DNA of 64,000 bases from Paraherbaspirillum soli (lineage in GTDB: Bacteria > Pseudomonadota > Gammaproteobacteria > Burkholderiales > Burkholderiaceae_D): assembly GCF_042654985.1 (NCBI RefSeq), contig NZ_JBHSMT010000029.1, positions 186,001 through 250,000 on the forward strand. The letters run 5' to 3'. Of this stretch, positions 27,011-35,884 are shown in pieces. The notes beneath the pieces are model-generated. The model was not told the DNA's origin and did no database searches. It worked only from the letters and a program-made list of their open reading frames with translations. The position numbers and the translations under genes are program-made. How positions within the stretch are numbered: position 1 is the first letter of the stretch; every line of letters begins with the position of its first letter.

Positions 27011-27871
27011 CTAACGGCTCTTGACTTGACGCACATGATCATCCAGTTCGGAGAATGAGGGACGTTCGGTCGAATACAGTACCTTGCGGCCAAACTCGAC
27101 CGCCAGTTGCGGCGCATAGCCGTTCAGGTTGGCCAGCAAAGTGACCTTGATGCATTGATACATCTTGCTCGACTCTGCCACGTGATGCTCGATCAGGGTC
27201 GCCAGCGGCGACACAAAGCCGTAAGCCATCAAGATCCCGAGGAAAGTACCGACCATCGCATGCGCGATCAGCTCGCCCATTTCGGCCGGCGGCAGATCGG
27301 CCGAGGCCAGCGCATGCACCACCCCCATCACCGCCGCCACAATCCCGAACGCCGGCAGCGCATCGCCGACCTTGGACAAGCTGTGGGCAGGAACTTCAGC
27401 CTCGTGCTTGTAGGTTTCGATTTCGTGATCCATCAGCGATTCGATTTCGAATGCATCCATGTTGCCGCTGACGATCAGGCGCAGATAGTCGGTCAGAAAT
27501 TCGATCACATGCGGATCGCTCAGGATCATCGGATATTGCGCAAACACCGGACTGCTGGCCGGATCGTCGATATCCGCCTCCAGCGCCAGCATGCCGTCCT
27601 TGCGCCCTTTCGCCAGCAGCACGTAGAGCAAGGCCATCAGCTCCATGTACAGCTCCTTGTCGTGCTTTGAGCTGCGCAACAACTTCGGCAATTCCTTGAT
27701 CGTGGCGCGGATCGCCTTGCCGTCGTTGCCGACGATAAAAGCGCCGAGCCCGGCACCGCCGATCATCAGAATTTCGACCGGCTGGAACAACGCCCCGAGA
27801 TGCCCCCCAATCAACGCATAACCGCCAAACACCGACGCCAATACGACCACGTAGCCAACAAAAACTAGCAC
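27011..27871 (-). CDS. motA: Flagellar motor stator protein MotA
   Basis: The four-helix membrane subunit of the proton-driven stator, 286 residues. Helices are near residues 3-22, 29-47, 168-190 and 200-222. The cytoplasmic loop holds the charged residues that contact FliG (around RKDGMLALEADI). The conserved Pro residues PAFGIVAAVMGVVHAL and the AYGFVSPLA block mark helices 3 and 4. It is the first motor gene after flhC on the minus strand. Confidence 0.96.
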   Translation of the reverse strand: MLVFVGYVVVLASVFGGYALIGGHLGALFQPVEILMIGGAGLGAFIVGNDGKAIRATIKELPKLLRSSKHDKELYMELMALLYVLLAKGRKDGMLALEADIDDPASSPVFAQYPMILSDPHVIEFLTDYLRLIVSGNMDAFEIESLMDHEIETYKHEAEVPAHSLSKVGDALPAFGIVAAVMGVVHALASADLPPAEMGELIAHAMVGTFLGILMAYGFVSPLATLIEHHVAESSKMYQCIKVTLLANLNGYAPQLAVEFGRKVLYSTERPSFSELDDHVRQVKSR

Positions 27872-27932
27872 TATCCACTCCCCTGAAATAAGCCCTATGC
27901 GAAAAACCCGCGTGCCAAGTCACTGCCCTGTT

Positions 27933-28553
27933 TCAGGCAGCTTTACCCTTGACGCCGCTCGCAACCCGTTTTGGCAACAGCATGTAGGCGTTGTCCTGGT
28001 TCACACCCGGACTGCCGTCGCTGGCGCCGACATTCAACATCAGCTTGCGCGTCTTGCCGGCCCGCGATGGCGGCCGGCACAAGACGCAGACAAAGCCGTT
28101 CTGCGGATCGTGTGCATGCGCCACAAACTGGCCATTGCAACGGGTGCAACTGCTGAGTTGCAGCATGCCGCTGTCGAAGAATCGCGCCAGAGTCCAGGCC
28201 CGCGTGAAGTCGAGCACCGGTTCGCATCCCTGCTGTTCCGCCTGCTCCAGATAGAGCCGGTAGCTTTTGATGACGGCGACAATCTGCTCGCATTCACCAT
28301 GCTTCACCATGAAGCGGTAAGTGTTGTAGAACATCGACGAATGGATGTTCGACAACCAGGTCATGAACCAGTCGGTCGAAAACGGCAACAATCCTTTAGG
28401 GGGAGAAATGCCTTTGATTTCCTTGTACAACTTGATCAGCCGGTCGCGGCTCAGGGAGGTTTCCGCCTCCAGGAACTGCAAGCGCGCGCCAAGCTTGATG
28501 AGGTCAATTGCCAGCTGTATTTCCTGGGCTTCCAGAATCACACTTTTAGCCAT
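27933..28553 (-). CDS. flhC: Flagellar master regulator subunit FlhC
   Basis: FlhC forms the FlhD4C2 activator of class 2 flagellar operons and supplies DNA contacts. The four zinc-binding Cys are at 136, 139, 156 and 159 (SSCTRCNGQFV and GFVCVLCR). The 206-residue length is typical. It lies 57 bp after flhD. An A/G-rich ribosome-binding stretch precedes the ATG. Confidence 0.95.
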   Translation of the reverse strand: MAKSVILEAQEIQLAIDLIKLGARLQFLEAETSLSRDRLIKLYKEIKGISPPKGLLPFSTDWFMTWLSNIHSSMFYNTYRFMVKHGECEQIVAVIKSYRLYLEQAEQQGCEPVLDFTRAWTLARFFDSGMLQLSSCTRCNGQFVAHAHDPQNGFVCVLCRPPSRAGKTRKLMLNVGASDGSPGVNQDNAYMLLPKRVASGVKGKAA

Positions 28554-28610
28554 GATCGACTGCTCTGCGGGTCAGATGAAAAGCAGTCGGAGTGCGATGA
28601 ATGCGGCACA

Positions 28611-28928
28611 TTAGCGGATCTCCTCGACCGGCTGCCCGGCCAGCAAAATCGCCGCATGCGCTTGTTGCAATGCGTGATCTTTACCGGTGTGCGTCAATGA
28701 GGAAAGGATGGCGTGGTCGTCAAACCTGAAACGACACAGAAGAAGACTTGATGCTGCGAGTTTTACTACTTGCGACAGCGACAGATTACCGAGCATGTCG
28801 GCCAATTCCCGGCTCAGTCCCATACGGAACATCGCGGTTGCCCGATCTTCCCGTAACAGGCGCTGCGCCAGCAAAAGATAAGAAAGATTGACTTCGCTTA
28901 TCTCGTTTACGATTCCATTAGTGCTCAT
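28611..28928 (-). CDS. flhD: Flagellar master regulator subunit FlhD
   Basis: A 105-residue helical partner of FlhC. The sequence INEVNLSYLLLAQ-like (here ISEVNLSYLLLAQRLLREDRATAMFRMGLS) is diagnostic. I start at 28928 (MSTNGIV) with GGGGGAAA upstream rather than six codons earlier. The 247-bp upstream gap to the REC-Hpt gene stop at 29176 is AT-rich and must hold the flhDC promoter; I see no confident boxes. Confidence 0.94.
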   Translation of the reverse strand: MSTNGIVNEISEVNLSYLLLAQRLLREDRATAMFRMGLSRELADMLGNLSLSQVVKLAASSLLLCRFRFDDHAILSSLTHTGKDHALQQAHAAILLAGQPVEEIR

Positions 28929-29175
28929 GTGTTTCCCCCATGACATAAACTACTTGTGACTGTTTTGAGCAATCTTTTAGCTTGTGGCTACCGTTGCTTT
29001 AGCCGTGATTATCAAATATTTCCAAGTAGAAAAAAGTCAGTCTTATTCTTGATCTCGATGAAATATTTAGCCGCAGGCGTGTAAGAACAATTCCTACACT
29101 GGCGCCGCATTGCGCGGCGCAGGCTATCAGGACAGGGCAAAGACAAATTTGAGGGAAAAAACAGCGCTGAAAAAT

Positions 29176-29892
29176 TCAGGTCAGAAGCGATCTGTCGCGT
29201 ATCTGCAACTGCAAATTCAACTGTCCGAGTGCGGCTTGCAAACGATCGCATGCTGCATCGAGCGTGTTGGATGCGGCATGTCGAGATTGGTTCTCGATTT
29301 CTGCAGAAGAATTTGCAATTTCTGTGGATTTCAATACGGCAGCGGCGCCGCGCAAGCCGTGGGCGATGCGAGCAGTCTCCGCCAGGTCGCCGTTTTTGAT
29401 GGTTAATCTCAGCTGCGCCAGTTCCTGATAACCGAACTGCACCAGGTCGATCAGCAACTCGTCCGGCATGCCGACCGGCTTGGCGGTGCCGGCCGCGGCC
29501 GGGACTATCGGGATGGTTAACAATGGCGCCAGCGTTTTCCGCAATTGCGAACGACTGATGGGCTTGGTGAGGATCGCGGTACAGTCCAGCCCGCGCGATT
29601 CGGTCTGGAGATAATCGAGCGACATGCCGCTGTAGAGAATGATAGGGATAGCCGGCATGGCGGGGAAACCGGACTCCCACTGCCTTACCTGACGCAGCAA
29701 TTCGACGCCGGTCATATCCTCCAGCACGTAATCCGTGATCACCGCCAGCGGCCTGGTCTGCGCCAGCCACAGCAGTGCATCGGCGCCGGTCGCCACCAGT
29801 TCGCTTTGCCAGCCTTCAGCCGCCAGCTGCGCCTGCAGCATGCGGCGATTGATCGGATGGTCTTCGACTACCAGAATGCGTGAGGAGAGCAT
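29176..29892 (-). CDS. Response regulator with REC and Hpt domains
   Basis: A two-domain phosphorelay protein of about 238 residues. The receiver has the acidic VVEDH, phospho-Asp54 in VITDYVLEDMTG and Lys in LTKPISRS. A Pro/Ala linker leads to an Hpt domain with the predicted phosphorylated His178 in ARIAHGLRGAAAVLKS. There is no DNA-binding domain. It lies 39 bp after a membrane sensor kinase on the same strand, so the two form a pair. A GGGAGGT ribosome-binding site supports the ATG at 29892. The final output regulator is not in the pair; the NarL-type gene at 32612 is one candidate. Confidence 0.85.
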   Translation of the reverse strand: MLSSRILVVEDHPINRRMLQAQLAAEGWQSELVATGADALLWLAQTRPLAVITDYVLEDMTGVELLRQVRQWESGFPAMPAIPIILYSGMSLDYLQTESRGLDCTAILTKPISRSQLRKTLAPLLTIPIVPAAAGTAKPVGMPDELLIDLVQFGYQELAQLRLTIKNGDLAETARIAHGLRGAAAVLKSTEIANSSAEIENQSRHAASNTLDAACDRLQAALGQLNLQLQIRDRSLLT

Positions 29893-29931
29893 TACCACCT
29901 CCCAAGCGGGATGAAAATAGACGGGCGCTTG

Positions 29932-31620
29932 CTACCGTACATCCAAGGGCACGCGCAGATCGACAGCGGTGCCAACGCCCACTTCGGAGTTGACCTGGAT
30001 ACGGCCGCGAATCAAATCGGTGAATTCCTTGGCCAGCGACAAACCCAGTCCCAGTCCCCGCCCCTGTCGCGCGCGCACCGATTCGGACTGATAGAAATAC
30101 TCGAACAGATGCGTCAGTTCTTCCTTCTGCATCCCCGGACCGGTGTCGATCACCCTGACCACAATCTGACCCTTGACCAGCGCGACATCCATCGTCACGC
30201 TGCCGGTGACCGTAAACTTGACCGCGTTATCCAGCAGGTTATTCAAAATCTGCGACAGCCTGACGCGATCGCAAAAGAAATGCTTGGGCAAATCGTCCGC
30301 CAGCGTCATGCGGAAAGTCAGCTGCTTCTTCTGTGCGGTGATTTGATGCATCGAGCCGATATAGTTGAAAAACGCCACGGTCTCGATGCTCTCGTAAACA
30401 ATCACCACCCTGCCCGCTTCGATCCTGGCGAGATCGAACAGCGTATTCAACAAGCCGTGCAAGTAAGCCGCGCTTTGATGAATCAAATCGGCGAACTCGC
30501 GGCTCTGCTGATCGGTACTGGTGTCCCGCACCAGTTCGGAATAACCGTGAATGCCGCTAAGCGGCGTGCGCAACTCATGCACCACGGTCGCCAGGAAGCG
30601 CGACTTGCGCTTGTTCGAATCGTTGGCGCGGCGGCGCATCGCATCGTATTTGCGCACCACCACATACTGCCGCTTGAGGGTGCGATAGATAAAATACAGC
30701 AGCAGCAAAATCAGCACGGTGGGAATGCAGGCATACAGCATATAGCGGCCCAGCCAGGAAGTCTGCTGAATAAACGGCGCATCGTGATCGGTCAATGTTA
30801 GCGATAGCAGGATCGGATACGGGTCCAGCCGGCGCGACAACCACAGGCGCGATTCCATTGCGCCCTGAGTCAAATCGAGATCGCCCGACTGCATCACCGC
30901 ATCGTCGATCCGGCGCAATATCATGCGGTCCTTCACCGGCGCCAGTTCAGCCGCAATGCCGTCGCTGTCGACCGAAGTGCGTTCGCCGATCTGGCCCATA
31001 TAGGCATTGCGGTAAATCGCGGAAAATTGATCGACGGTGAAACCCAGCTCCACCATGCCGGCGAATTCGCCGACAGCGGAAAACACCGGCCGCGTGATGT
31101 GCATCACCCACTGCTCGGTACCAGGCAATTTGCGCGGCCGTCCTATTTGCACCGAATCGCCAAGATTGTCGCGGTGCAACAGATACAGTTCACGCCGGCC
31201 GCGATCGGAATTGCTGGCCGTGGTGGTCGATACGACCACCTTGCCGTCGACGTCGACGATGGTCAACTCATCATATAAATCGCCGTAGATTCTTGCATAG
31301 TGTTGCAAGTCGATCTTGTCGCTCGACATCACATAATCGGCGCGCACCAGTTTCAGCAAGCGGTCGCGTTCGTCAATCGAACGCACCAGCCGATTGGCGA
31401 AACTGCGCACCAGGATTTCGTGATTATTTTGCGTGGCCTTGATGCCGCGTTGATATTCCGAAGCGGCTTGATAACCGACGGAAAGCCAGAGGTAGCCGAT
31501 GGTCGCAATCGCAGTCAGTGCTATGGCGTACACCAGGCGCATGAAGCGCGGGCCACAGAACACTATTTCTGCTTTGGGGGCAGGAAGCCAACGGCGCCAG
31601 GCAGAAGTAAATCGTTGCAT
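29932..31620 (-). CDS. Membrane sensor histidine kinase with a periplasmic Cache-like domain
   Basis: A 562-residue kinase. Membrane helices at about 27-50 and 292-313 enclose a periplasmic sensor resembling a Cache/PDC domain, with strands such as ELTIVDVDGKVVVST. The HisKA dimer carries His348 in ATVVHELRTPLSGIHGY. The HATPase_c domain has NNLLDNAVKFT (N box) and VIDTGPGM (G1 box). There is no receiver at the C-terminus, so phosphate must pass to a separate protein, most likely the adjacent REC-Hpt protein. The ligand is unknown. Position next to flhDC suggests a link to motility control, which is inference. Confidence 0.88.
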   Translation of the reverse strand: MQRFTSAWRRWLPAPKAEIVFCGPRFMRLVYAIALTAIATIGYLWLSVGYQAASEYQRGIKATQNNHEILVRSFANRLVRSIDERDRLLKLVRADYVMSSDKIDLQHYARIYGDLYDELTIVDVDGKVVVSTTTASNSDRGRRELYLLHRDNLGDSVQIGRPRKLPGTEQWVMHITRPVFSAVGEFAGMVELGFTVDQFSAIYRNAYMGQIGERTSVDSDGIAAELAPVKDRMILRRIDDAVMQSGDLDLTQGAMESRLWLSRRLDPYPILLSLTLTDHDAPFIQQTSWLGRYMLYACIPTVLILLLLYFIYRTLKRQYVVVRKYDAMRRRANDSNKRKSRFLATVVHELRTPLSGIHGYSELVRDTSTDQQSREFADLIHQSAAYLHGLLNTLFDLARIEAGRVVIVYESIETVAFFNYIGSMHQITAQKKQLTFRMTLADDLPKHFFCDRVRLSQILNNLLDNAVKFTVTGSVTMDVALVKGQIVVRVIDTGPGMQKEELTHLFEYFYQSESVRARQGRGLGLGLSLAKEFTDLIRGRIQVNSEVGVGTAVDLRVPLDVR

Positions 31621-31800
31621 TACGGTTGACGTGAAGTCTGGTTATCACTGCGACAAAAAAAGTCACAGCATTAAAAATTTCAAACCGGCACTATTTGCTA
31701 GCTGCCAGTGCTTGAGTATGGCCGCTATTATCCCGCATCGCCCGTCTCAACCGTGTGTCATTTTGTAGCGGCCGGCGATCCGGCCCGCCATCGCCAACGA

Positions 31801-32313
31801 TCAAACCGTCAAATTATTGATCAAGCCGATTTCGTCGCTCGACATCAGCTTGTCGATATCCAACAAAATCAGCATGCGGTCGTTCAAAGTGCCCAGACCG
31901 ATCAAGTAATCGGTATTGAGCACTGTGCCCATTTCCGGAGCCGGCTTGACCTGCTCGGCCGACAAGGTGATGACGTCGGACACGCCATCGACCACCATGC
32001 CGACGGTGCGGTTGTCCAGGTGCAAAATGATGACCACCGTAAACTGATCGTAAGTCGTCGCAGCCAAATTGAACTTGATGCGCATGTCGATGATGGGAGT
32101 GATGACTCCGCGCAGATTGACCACACCCTTCAAGAAATCGGGCGCGTTGGCGATATGCGTTACGTTGTCGTAACCGCGCAGCTCCTGCACTTTGAGGATA
32201 TCGATGCCATATTCTTCCTTGCCCAAAGTAAAGGTCAGGAATTCGTGACCCGCAACGTCATTATTGACAGCAGAGCGGCGGGTCTGAGCGTGCGGTTGAG
32301 CGGCGAGCGACAT
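31801..32313 (-). CDS. cheW: Chemotaxis coupling protein CheW (second copy)
   Basis: A 170-residue CheW paralogue, similar over its whole length to the copy at 23003 (EFLTFTLGKEEYGIDILKVQELRGYDNVTHIANAPDF versus the first copy). The N-terminal tail differs. It stands alone between the sensor kinase and a NarL-type regulator, with about 180 bp on either side. It probably serves the same CheA arrays with a different receptor preference, which is inference. Confidence 0.93.
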   Translation of the reverse strand: MSLAAQPHAQTRRSAVNNDVAGHEFLTFTLGKEEYGIDILKVQELRGYDNVTHIANAPDFLKGVVNLRGVITPIIDMRIKFNLAATTYDQFTVVIILHLDNRTVGMVVDGVSDVITLSAEQVKPAPEMGTVLNTDYLIGLGTLNDRMLILLDIDKLMSSDEIGLINNLTV

Positions 32314-32491
32314 GGACTTTATCCTTGATGTAAATGACAGGGCCTGGTTCCCGGACCGAACGTCGGCGTCCGGGCGCGAAGAAACATTTTTGGTGACCCA
32401 ATATAAACAGGAAAGGACCGCTCCGATGTGGCAAGCAAGGTGCGAAACACCCCTCTATTTACCAGAAGCAAGGTTGAGTGCAGCAAAAACG

Positions 32492-32611
32492 GGGCACCTC
32501 TAAAAACCGTAGCGAGCGGTCCAAGGTCGGGGCGAGAAGCGCAGCTGTACGGAGGTACAGCGAGCATCGCAGCCCCGAGATTGGGCCGCGCAGTAGGTTT
32601 GTAGAGGTGAC
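32492..32611. repeat. Hairpin repeat element, family 1, copy C
   Basis: A 120-bp copy in the same orientation as copy A. The termini are GGGCACCTCTAAAAACC and GGTTTGTAGAGGTGAC; changes in one arm are partly matched in the other. The centre contains the perfect hairpin CTGTAC-GGAG-GTACAG. It ends directly at the stop codon (32612-32614) of the NarL-type regulator gene. Confidence 0.85.
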
Positions 32612-33265
32612 CTATTCGACCAGGCCGTGCTTGATCGCGTATTGGGTCAGTTGCGCATTGGTGCGCACACCCATTTTTTCAAACACCCGGGAACGATAGA
32701 CGCTGACGGTCTTGGGACTGATCGACAGGCTGGTGGCGATCTCGGTGCGGGTGCGGCCGGCGGCGATCATGCGCACGGTCTGGAACTCACGGTTCGACAG
32801 CTGTTGATGCGGCATCAATTCATCTTCGACGATGACATGGTTGGCCAGCGACTCCGCCAAACCTTCAGTGATGTACTTACGGCCGCGAGCGACCACCCGC
32901 ACCGCCTCCACCAATTCATCCGGCGCACCGTCCTTGGTCAGGTAAGAGGCGGCGCCGGCCTTCAGCGCACGCACCGCAAATTGCTCCGGACCATGGCTGC
33001 TGAGCACCATGATGCGCAGCATCGGCTCGCGCTTCTTCAGCAAGTGCAGGATTTCAATCCCATCCTTGCCCGGCATGGAAATGTCCAGCAGCAACACATC
33101 ACATGGTTGCTCGCGCAGGATCTCGGTAATGCCGCCATAATCGCTGGCCTCGCCGATTACCGTAATGCCGGGGCTGGCAGTCAGGATGTGGTGCAATCCG
33201 CGCCGGACAATTCGATGATCATCGGCAATCAATACGCGAATCGGTGATGCAACTTTCATATCCAT
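32612..33265 (-). CDS. NarL/FixJ-family response regulator
   Basis: A two-domain transcription factor. The receiver has IADDH, phospho-Asp61 in LLLDISMPGKDG and Lys in SYLTKDGAPDEL. The LuxR-type helix-turn-helix occupies the last 65 residues (LSNREFQTVRMIAAGRTRTEIATSLSISPKTVSVYRSRVFEKMG). I start at 33265 (MDMKVASPIRV); a second ATG two codons later is possible. No kinase is adjacent on the same transcript. The place inside the flagellar cluster suggests it may act with the kinase and REC-Hpt pair at 29.2-31.6 kb. Confidence 0.88.
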   Translation of the reverse strand: MDMKVASPIRVLIADDHRIVRRGLHHILTASPGITVIGEASDYGGITEILREQPCDVLLLDISMPGKDGIEILHLLKKREPMLRIMVLSSHGPEQFAVRALKAGAASYLTKDGAPDELVEAVRVVARGRKYITEGLAESLANHVIVEDELMPHQQLSNREFQTVRMIAAGRTRTEIATSLSISPKTVSVYRSRVFEKMGVRTNAQLTQYAIKHGLVE

Positions 33266-33413
33266 TACGCTTTGTCCAGCAATGTCAACACAAGATCGAA
33301 TGGTGTGCATTATCAAGCCACGGCCATGTCTGCACAAGACCGGATCTCAAATTTACCGCCAACCTGCACACTAAAAAACTACAGTCACGAAAACTTATCC
33401 AGTGTTATCCATT

Positions 33414-33713
33414 TCAGCCAGCGCTGGTGCGGTGCGCCGCCTGCCCTGCTTCATTCTCTAGCCGATACAGCCACGCCAACAATTCTGCTACAGCAACATA
33501 GAGCTGCGGAGGAATTTGTTGATCGAGGTCAACATTCATCAACAAATTAACCAGGTCCGGCGACTCGTGCACATACAGACCGTTGTCGCGCGCCCGCTGC
33601 ACGATCGCGTCGGCGACCAGGCCGTAACCCTTCGCCACCACGATAGGCGCCTTGTCTTTGGCGGCGTGTGATAGCGCTACCGCGCTTTGTCTTCCTGGCA
33701 GATGCGTACTCAT
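33414..33713 (-). CDS. fhlB: FlhB C-terminal-domain homologue (FhlB/FlhX)
   Basis: A 99-residue protein equivalent to the cytosolic switch domain of FlhB (VAKGYGLVADAIVQRARDNGLYVHESPDLVNLL and QQIPPQLYVAVAELLAWLYRLE). It has no membrane helices. The self-cleavage NPTH motif of FlhB is replaced by a RQSAVALS stretch, so it cannot be processed like FlhB. Known FhlB proteins partly replace the FlhB cytosolic domain in flagellar export. It follows a fliK-like gene after 18 bp, which fits a shared role in substrate switching. GAGGTG precedes the ATG at 33713. Confidence 0.85.
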   Translation of the reverse strand: MSTHLPGRQSAVALSHAAKDKAPIVVAKGYGLVADAIVQRARDNGLYVHESPDLVNLLMNVDLDQQIPPQLYVAVAELLAWLYRLENEAGQAAHRTSAG

Positions 33714-33731
33714 GGGCACCTCATCTCTGCA

Positions 33732-35054
33732 TCATCCATTTAGCGCATCGTGAGGAGTCAACGGCGCAAACTGCAAGGCCGTCAACTGCAATCCGGCAGC
33801 GGTAAGACGTTGCCGCAAATCATCGCCATCAGCGCGCAATGCCGCCATGCTGGCATCGTCGGCGGCGGCCAGATGCGCTTGCAGCGATCCGCCGTTCATA
33901 CTCAAACGCAACTCGAGCGCGCCCAGGTTCGGCAAGCTCATTGCCAGCCGCGTGCTCCAGACTTTTGACGCGGCATCGGCGTCATCGGCGTCCGGCTGGC
34001 CCTGTTGCCGCTGCCTGATTTCCCAATCCATTTTTGCGTTCGGCCAGGCCTCGCCGCTCCAGCAAAATACCGGCGCGGCCAATAACTCAAGCTGCTGGCG
34101 CACCAGCGCCACGGCGTCCGGATGCATTGCGGCCGCGACGTTCGCCACATGATTGTCGACGTGTACGGATTCGGCAGGGCTGGCAGCCGGCATGGCTGAC
34201 GGCGCATGCTGCGGTCGCGCCGGCGCAACCGTGCCCGAAGCATCCGCAGCGGCCATGCCGTAGGCTGCGGCCACATTGGCGGCGCTGGCGCTGGAATAAG
34301 GACCGGGATGGCTACGCAAACCGGCCGGCGGCACATCTTGCGCTGACGCAACGACATGCGCTTCCAGTTGCGGTTTGGTGCCGGCGCTATCGGCCGGCGG
34401 TTTGACAATGCTGGCTGCCGGACCGGCAAATATCGGCAATTCGCCGTTCGCCATGCCTTGCTGCGCGCCTACGCCAACCGCTGGCTGCGGGATCAGCGCT
34501 GCGTTCGGCTCCGGCAACGCCTGTTGCGGATCGCCGCTCAACAACTCGGGATGACTCTGCGCCAGCGGTCCGAGACGGGCCTGCGGCTCCTGCGCCAATT
34601 GCGCCAGGGTCCGCTCGCCGGCGGCAAATTGGATTAAATGGGATTCGTAAAATAGTCCGCTGCCAGTCACCGTTCGCGCCAGCGCTGTCGCCAGCTGTTG
34701 CGGCAACGGAGCCTGGGCGGAAGACCATAGCGGCGCGCTGCCGCGCACCGGTGCAGCGCTGCCGGAAGCAGCGCCGAGAATCTCGCTGATGGTGCGCGCG
34801 GTCGCGCTCAAGACGGCGCCGCCGGCTGCCGATTGCCTGGCGCCGACTGCAACGTTTACCGCACCCGGCTCCAGCCCCAGCTGACGCTCGATGCCGGCCC
34901 GCGACAACAGCCGCGTATCGTTATTGCTTGGTTCGACGTCGGTCACAGGCTCCGGCCCGCCGATCGCCAGCTGCGCCTTCAGCGCCACCAGATCCGAGCG
35001 CTGCATAGCAGAAACTGTCAGCAGCCGGTCGACGAGAGGTGTGCCGCTGGCCAT
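33732..35054 (-). CDS. Flagellar hook-length control protein FliK-like (paralogue)
   Basis: A 440-residue Ala/Pro-rich protein. The C-terminal 85 residues match the FliK/Flg_hook domain (LGALELRLSMNGGSLQAHLAAADDASMAALRADGDDLRQRLTAAGLQLTALQF). The long N-terminal part is low in conserved structure, as in other FliK proteins. A separate fliK begins at 63388 after fliJ, so the genome has two FliK-like genes in this window. The neighbour is fhlB, another export-switch gene. The paralogue may tune hook or filament switching; that is inference. Confidence 0.8.
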   Translation of the reverse strand: MASGTPLVDRLLTVSAMQRSDLVALKAQLAIGGPEPVTDVEPSNNDTRLLSRAGIERQLGLEPGAVNVAVGARQSAAGGAVLSATARTISEILGAASGSAAPVRGSAPLWSSAQAPLPQQLATALARTVTGSGLFYESHLIQFAAGERTLAQLAQEPQARLGPLAQSHPELLSGDPQQALPEPNAALIPQPAVGVGAQQGMANGELPIFAGPAASIVKPPADSAGTKPQLEAHVVASAQDVPPAGLRSHPGPYSSASAANVAAAYGMAAADASGTVAPARPQHAPSAMPAASPAESVHVDNHVANVAAAMHPDAVALVRQQLELLAAPVFCWSGEAWPNAKMDWEIRQRQQGQPDADDADAASKVWSTRLAMSLPNLGALELRLSMNGGSLQAHLAAADDASMAALRADGDDLRQRLTAAGLQLTALQFAPLTPHDALNG

Positions 35055-35070
35055 AATCAGTCAGCCGTCG

Positions 35071-35397
35071 CTACTGGCCGTAAACCTGATTCACATGCTG
35101 CTGCCGGACCAGATTGCCCAGCAGGGCGCTCAATTGCTTCATTTTCGGCGTGATCAGATCGCGAATTTCAGCGTCGTCGGCCAGTATCTTGCTCAACAGC
35201 CGGTGCTTGTGCGCCAGCTGCGACTGATCCAGCGCAGCCACCGGCGTGATTTCCTTGACCCGTTCGACGCAGGTGCGAACTTGCTGCTCCACCGTCATCA
35301 GACCATCCCAATCGCCCTCCCGCGCCAGCTCCAGCATGCGTCCGGTCAGCGGTGCGATTTGCTCGTAACAGTGCATCAGTTCGTGTTGAGATCCCAT
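35071..35397 (-). CDS. fliT: Flagellar export chaperone FliT
   Basis: A 108-residue helical protein in the usual position after fliS. FliT is the FliD chaperone and, in enterics, also binds FlhDC. Sequence similarity within the family is low; the helix pattern (CYEQIAPLTGRMLELAREGDWDGLMTVEQQVRTCVERV) and the context support the call. Gap to fliS is 25 bp. Confidence 0.82.
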   Translation of the reverse strand: MGSQHELMHCYEQIAPLTGRMLELAREGDWDGLMTVEQQVRTCVERVKEITPVAALDQSQLAHKHRLLSKILADDAEIRDLITPKMKQLSALLGNLVRQQHVNQVYGQ

Positions 35398-35422
35398 ATC
35401 ACTCTCTTATCGTCAAATGCGT

Positions 35423-35875
35423 TCAAGCGGTCGCCGCAGCGGCGTCCAGCTCCTGGATGGTTTTGAAACTGCCGGCCTCGCGCCATGCCGAGCCGACGCT
35501 TTCCAGCAAGCGGTCCGCCTCGTCCAGCAAAGCCGGATCGTTGTGCAGGTTGGCGTGCAACAGTTGCAGGCTGATGTAATCGTAAAGCGCCGACAGGTTG
35601 TCCACCAGCTCGCGTTCCGCCCTATCGTTGACGTCGACGTCCAGCGCCGCTTTCAAACCGTTGTCGACGATATTGATCGCCTTCGAGACCGCATTGCCCT
35701 TGGCCGCGATCTCGCCCTGCGCCATGTGATGGCGCGCCATCCGGATCGCGGTTCTGGCGCCTTCGAACAGCATCACCATCAACTGCTGCTGCGAAGCGTT
35801 CATCACGCTGGTTTCAAGACCCAGCCGGGCATAAGCTTTGGCGCCGGCATTGGGAGATGCATATGAAGCGTACAT
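35423..35875 (-). CDS. fliS: Flagellin export chaperone FliS
   Basis: A 150-residue four-helix chaperone for flagellin. The family blocks are YARLGLETSVMNASQQQLMVMLFEGARTAIRMA at the start and DNGLKAALDVD plus LVDNLSALYDYISLQLLHANLHND in the middle. It follows fliD by 9 bp. Confidence 0.95.
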   Translation of the reverse strand: MYASYASPNAGAKAYARLGLETSVMNASQQQLMVMLFEGARTAIRMARHHMAQGEIAAKGNAVSKAINIVDNGLKAALDVDVNDRAERELVDNLSALYDYISLQLLHANLHNDPALLDEADRLLESVGSAWREAGSFKTIQELDAAAATA

Positions 35876-35884
35876 AGTTGATCC

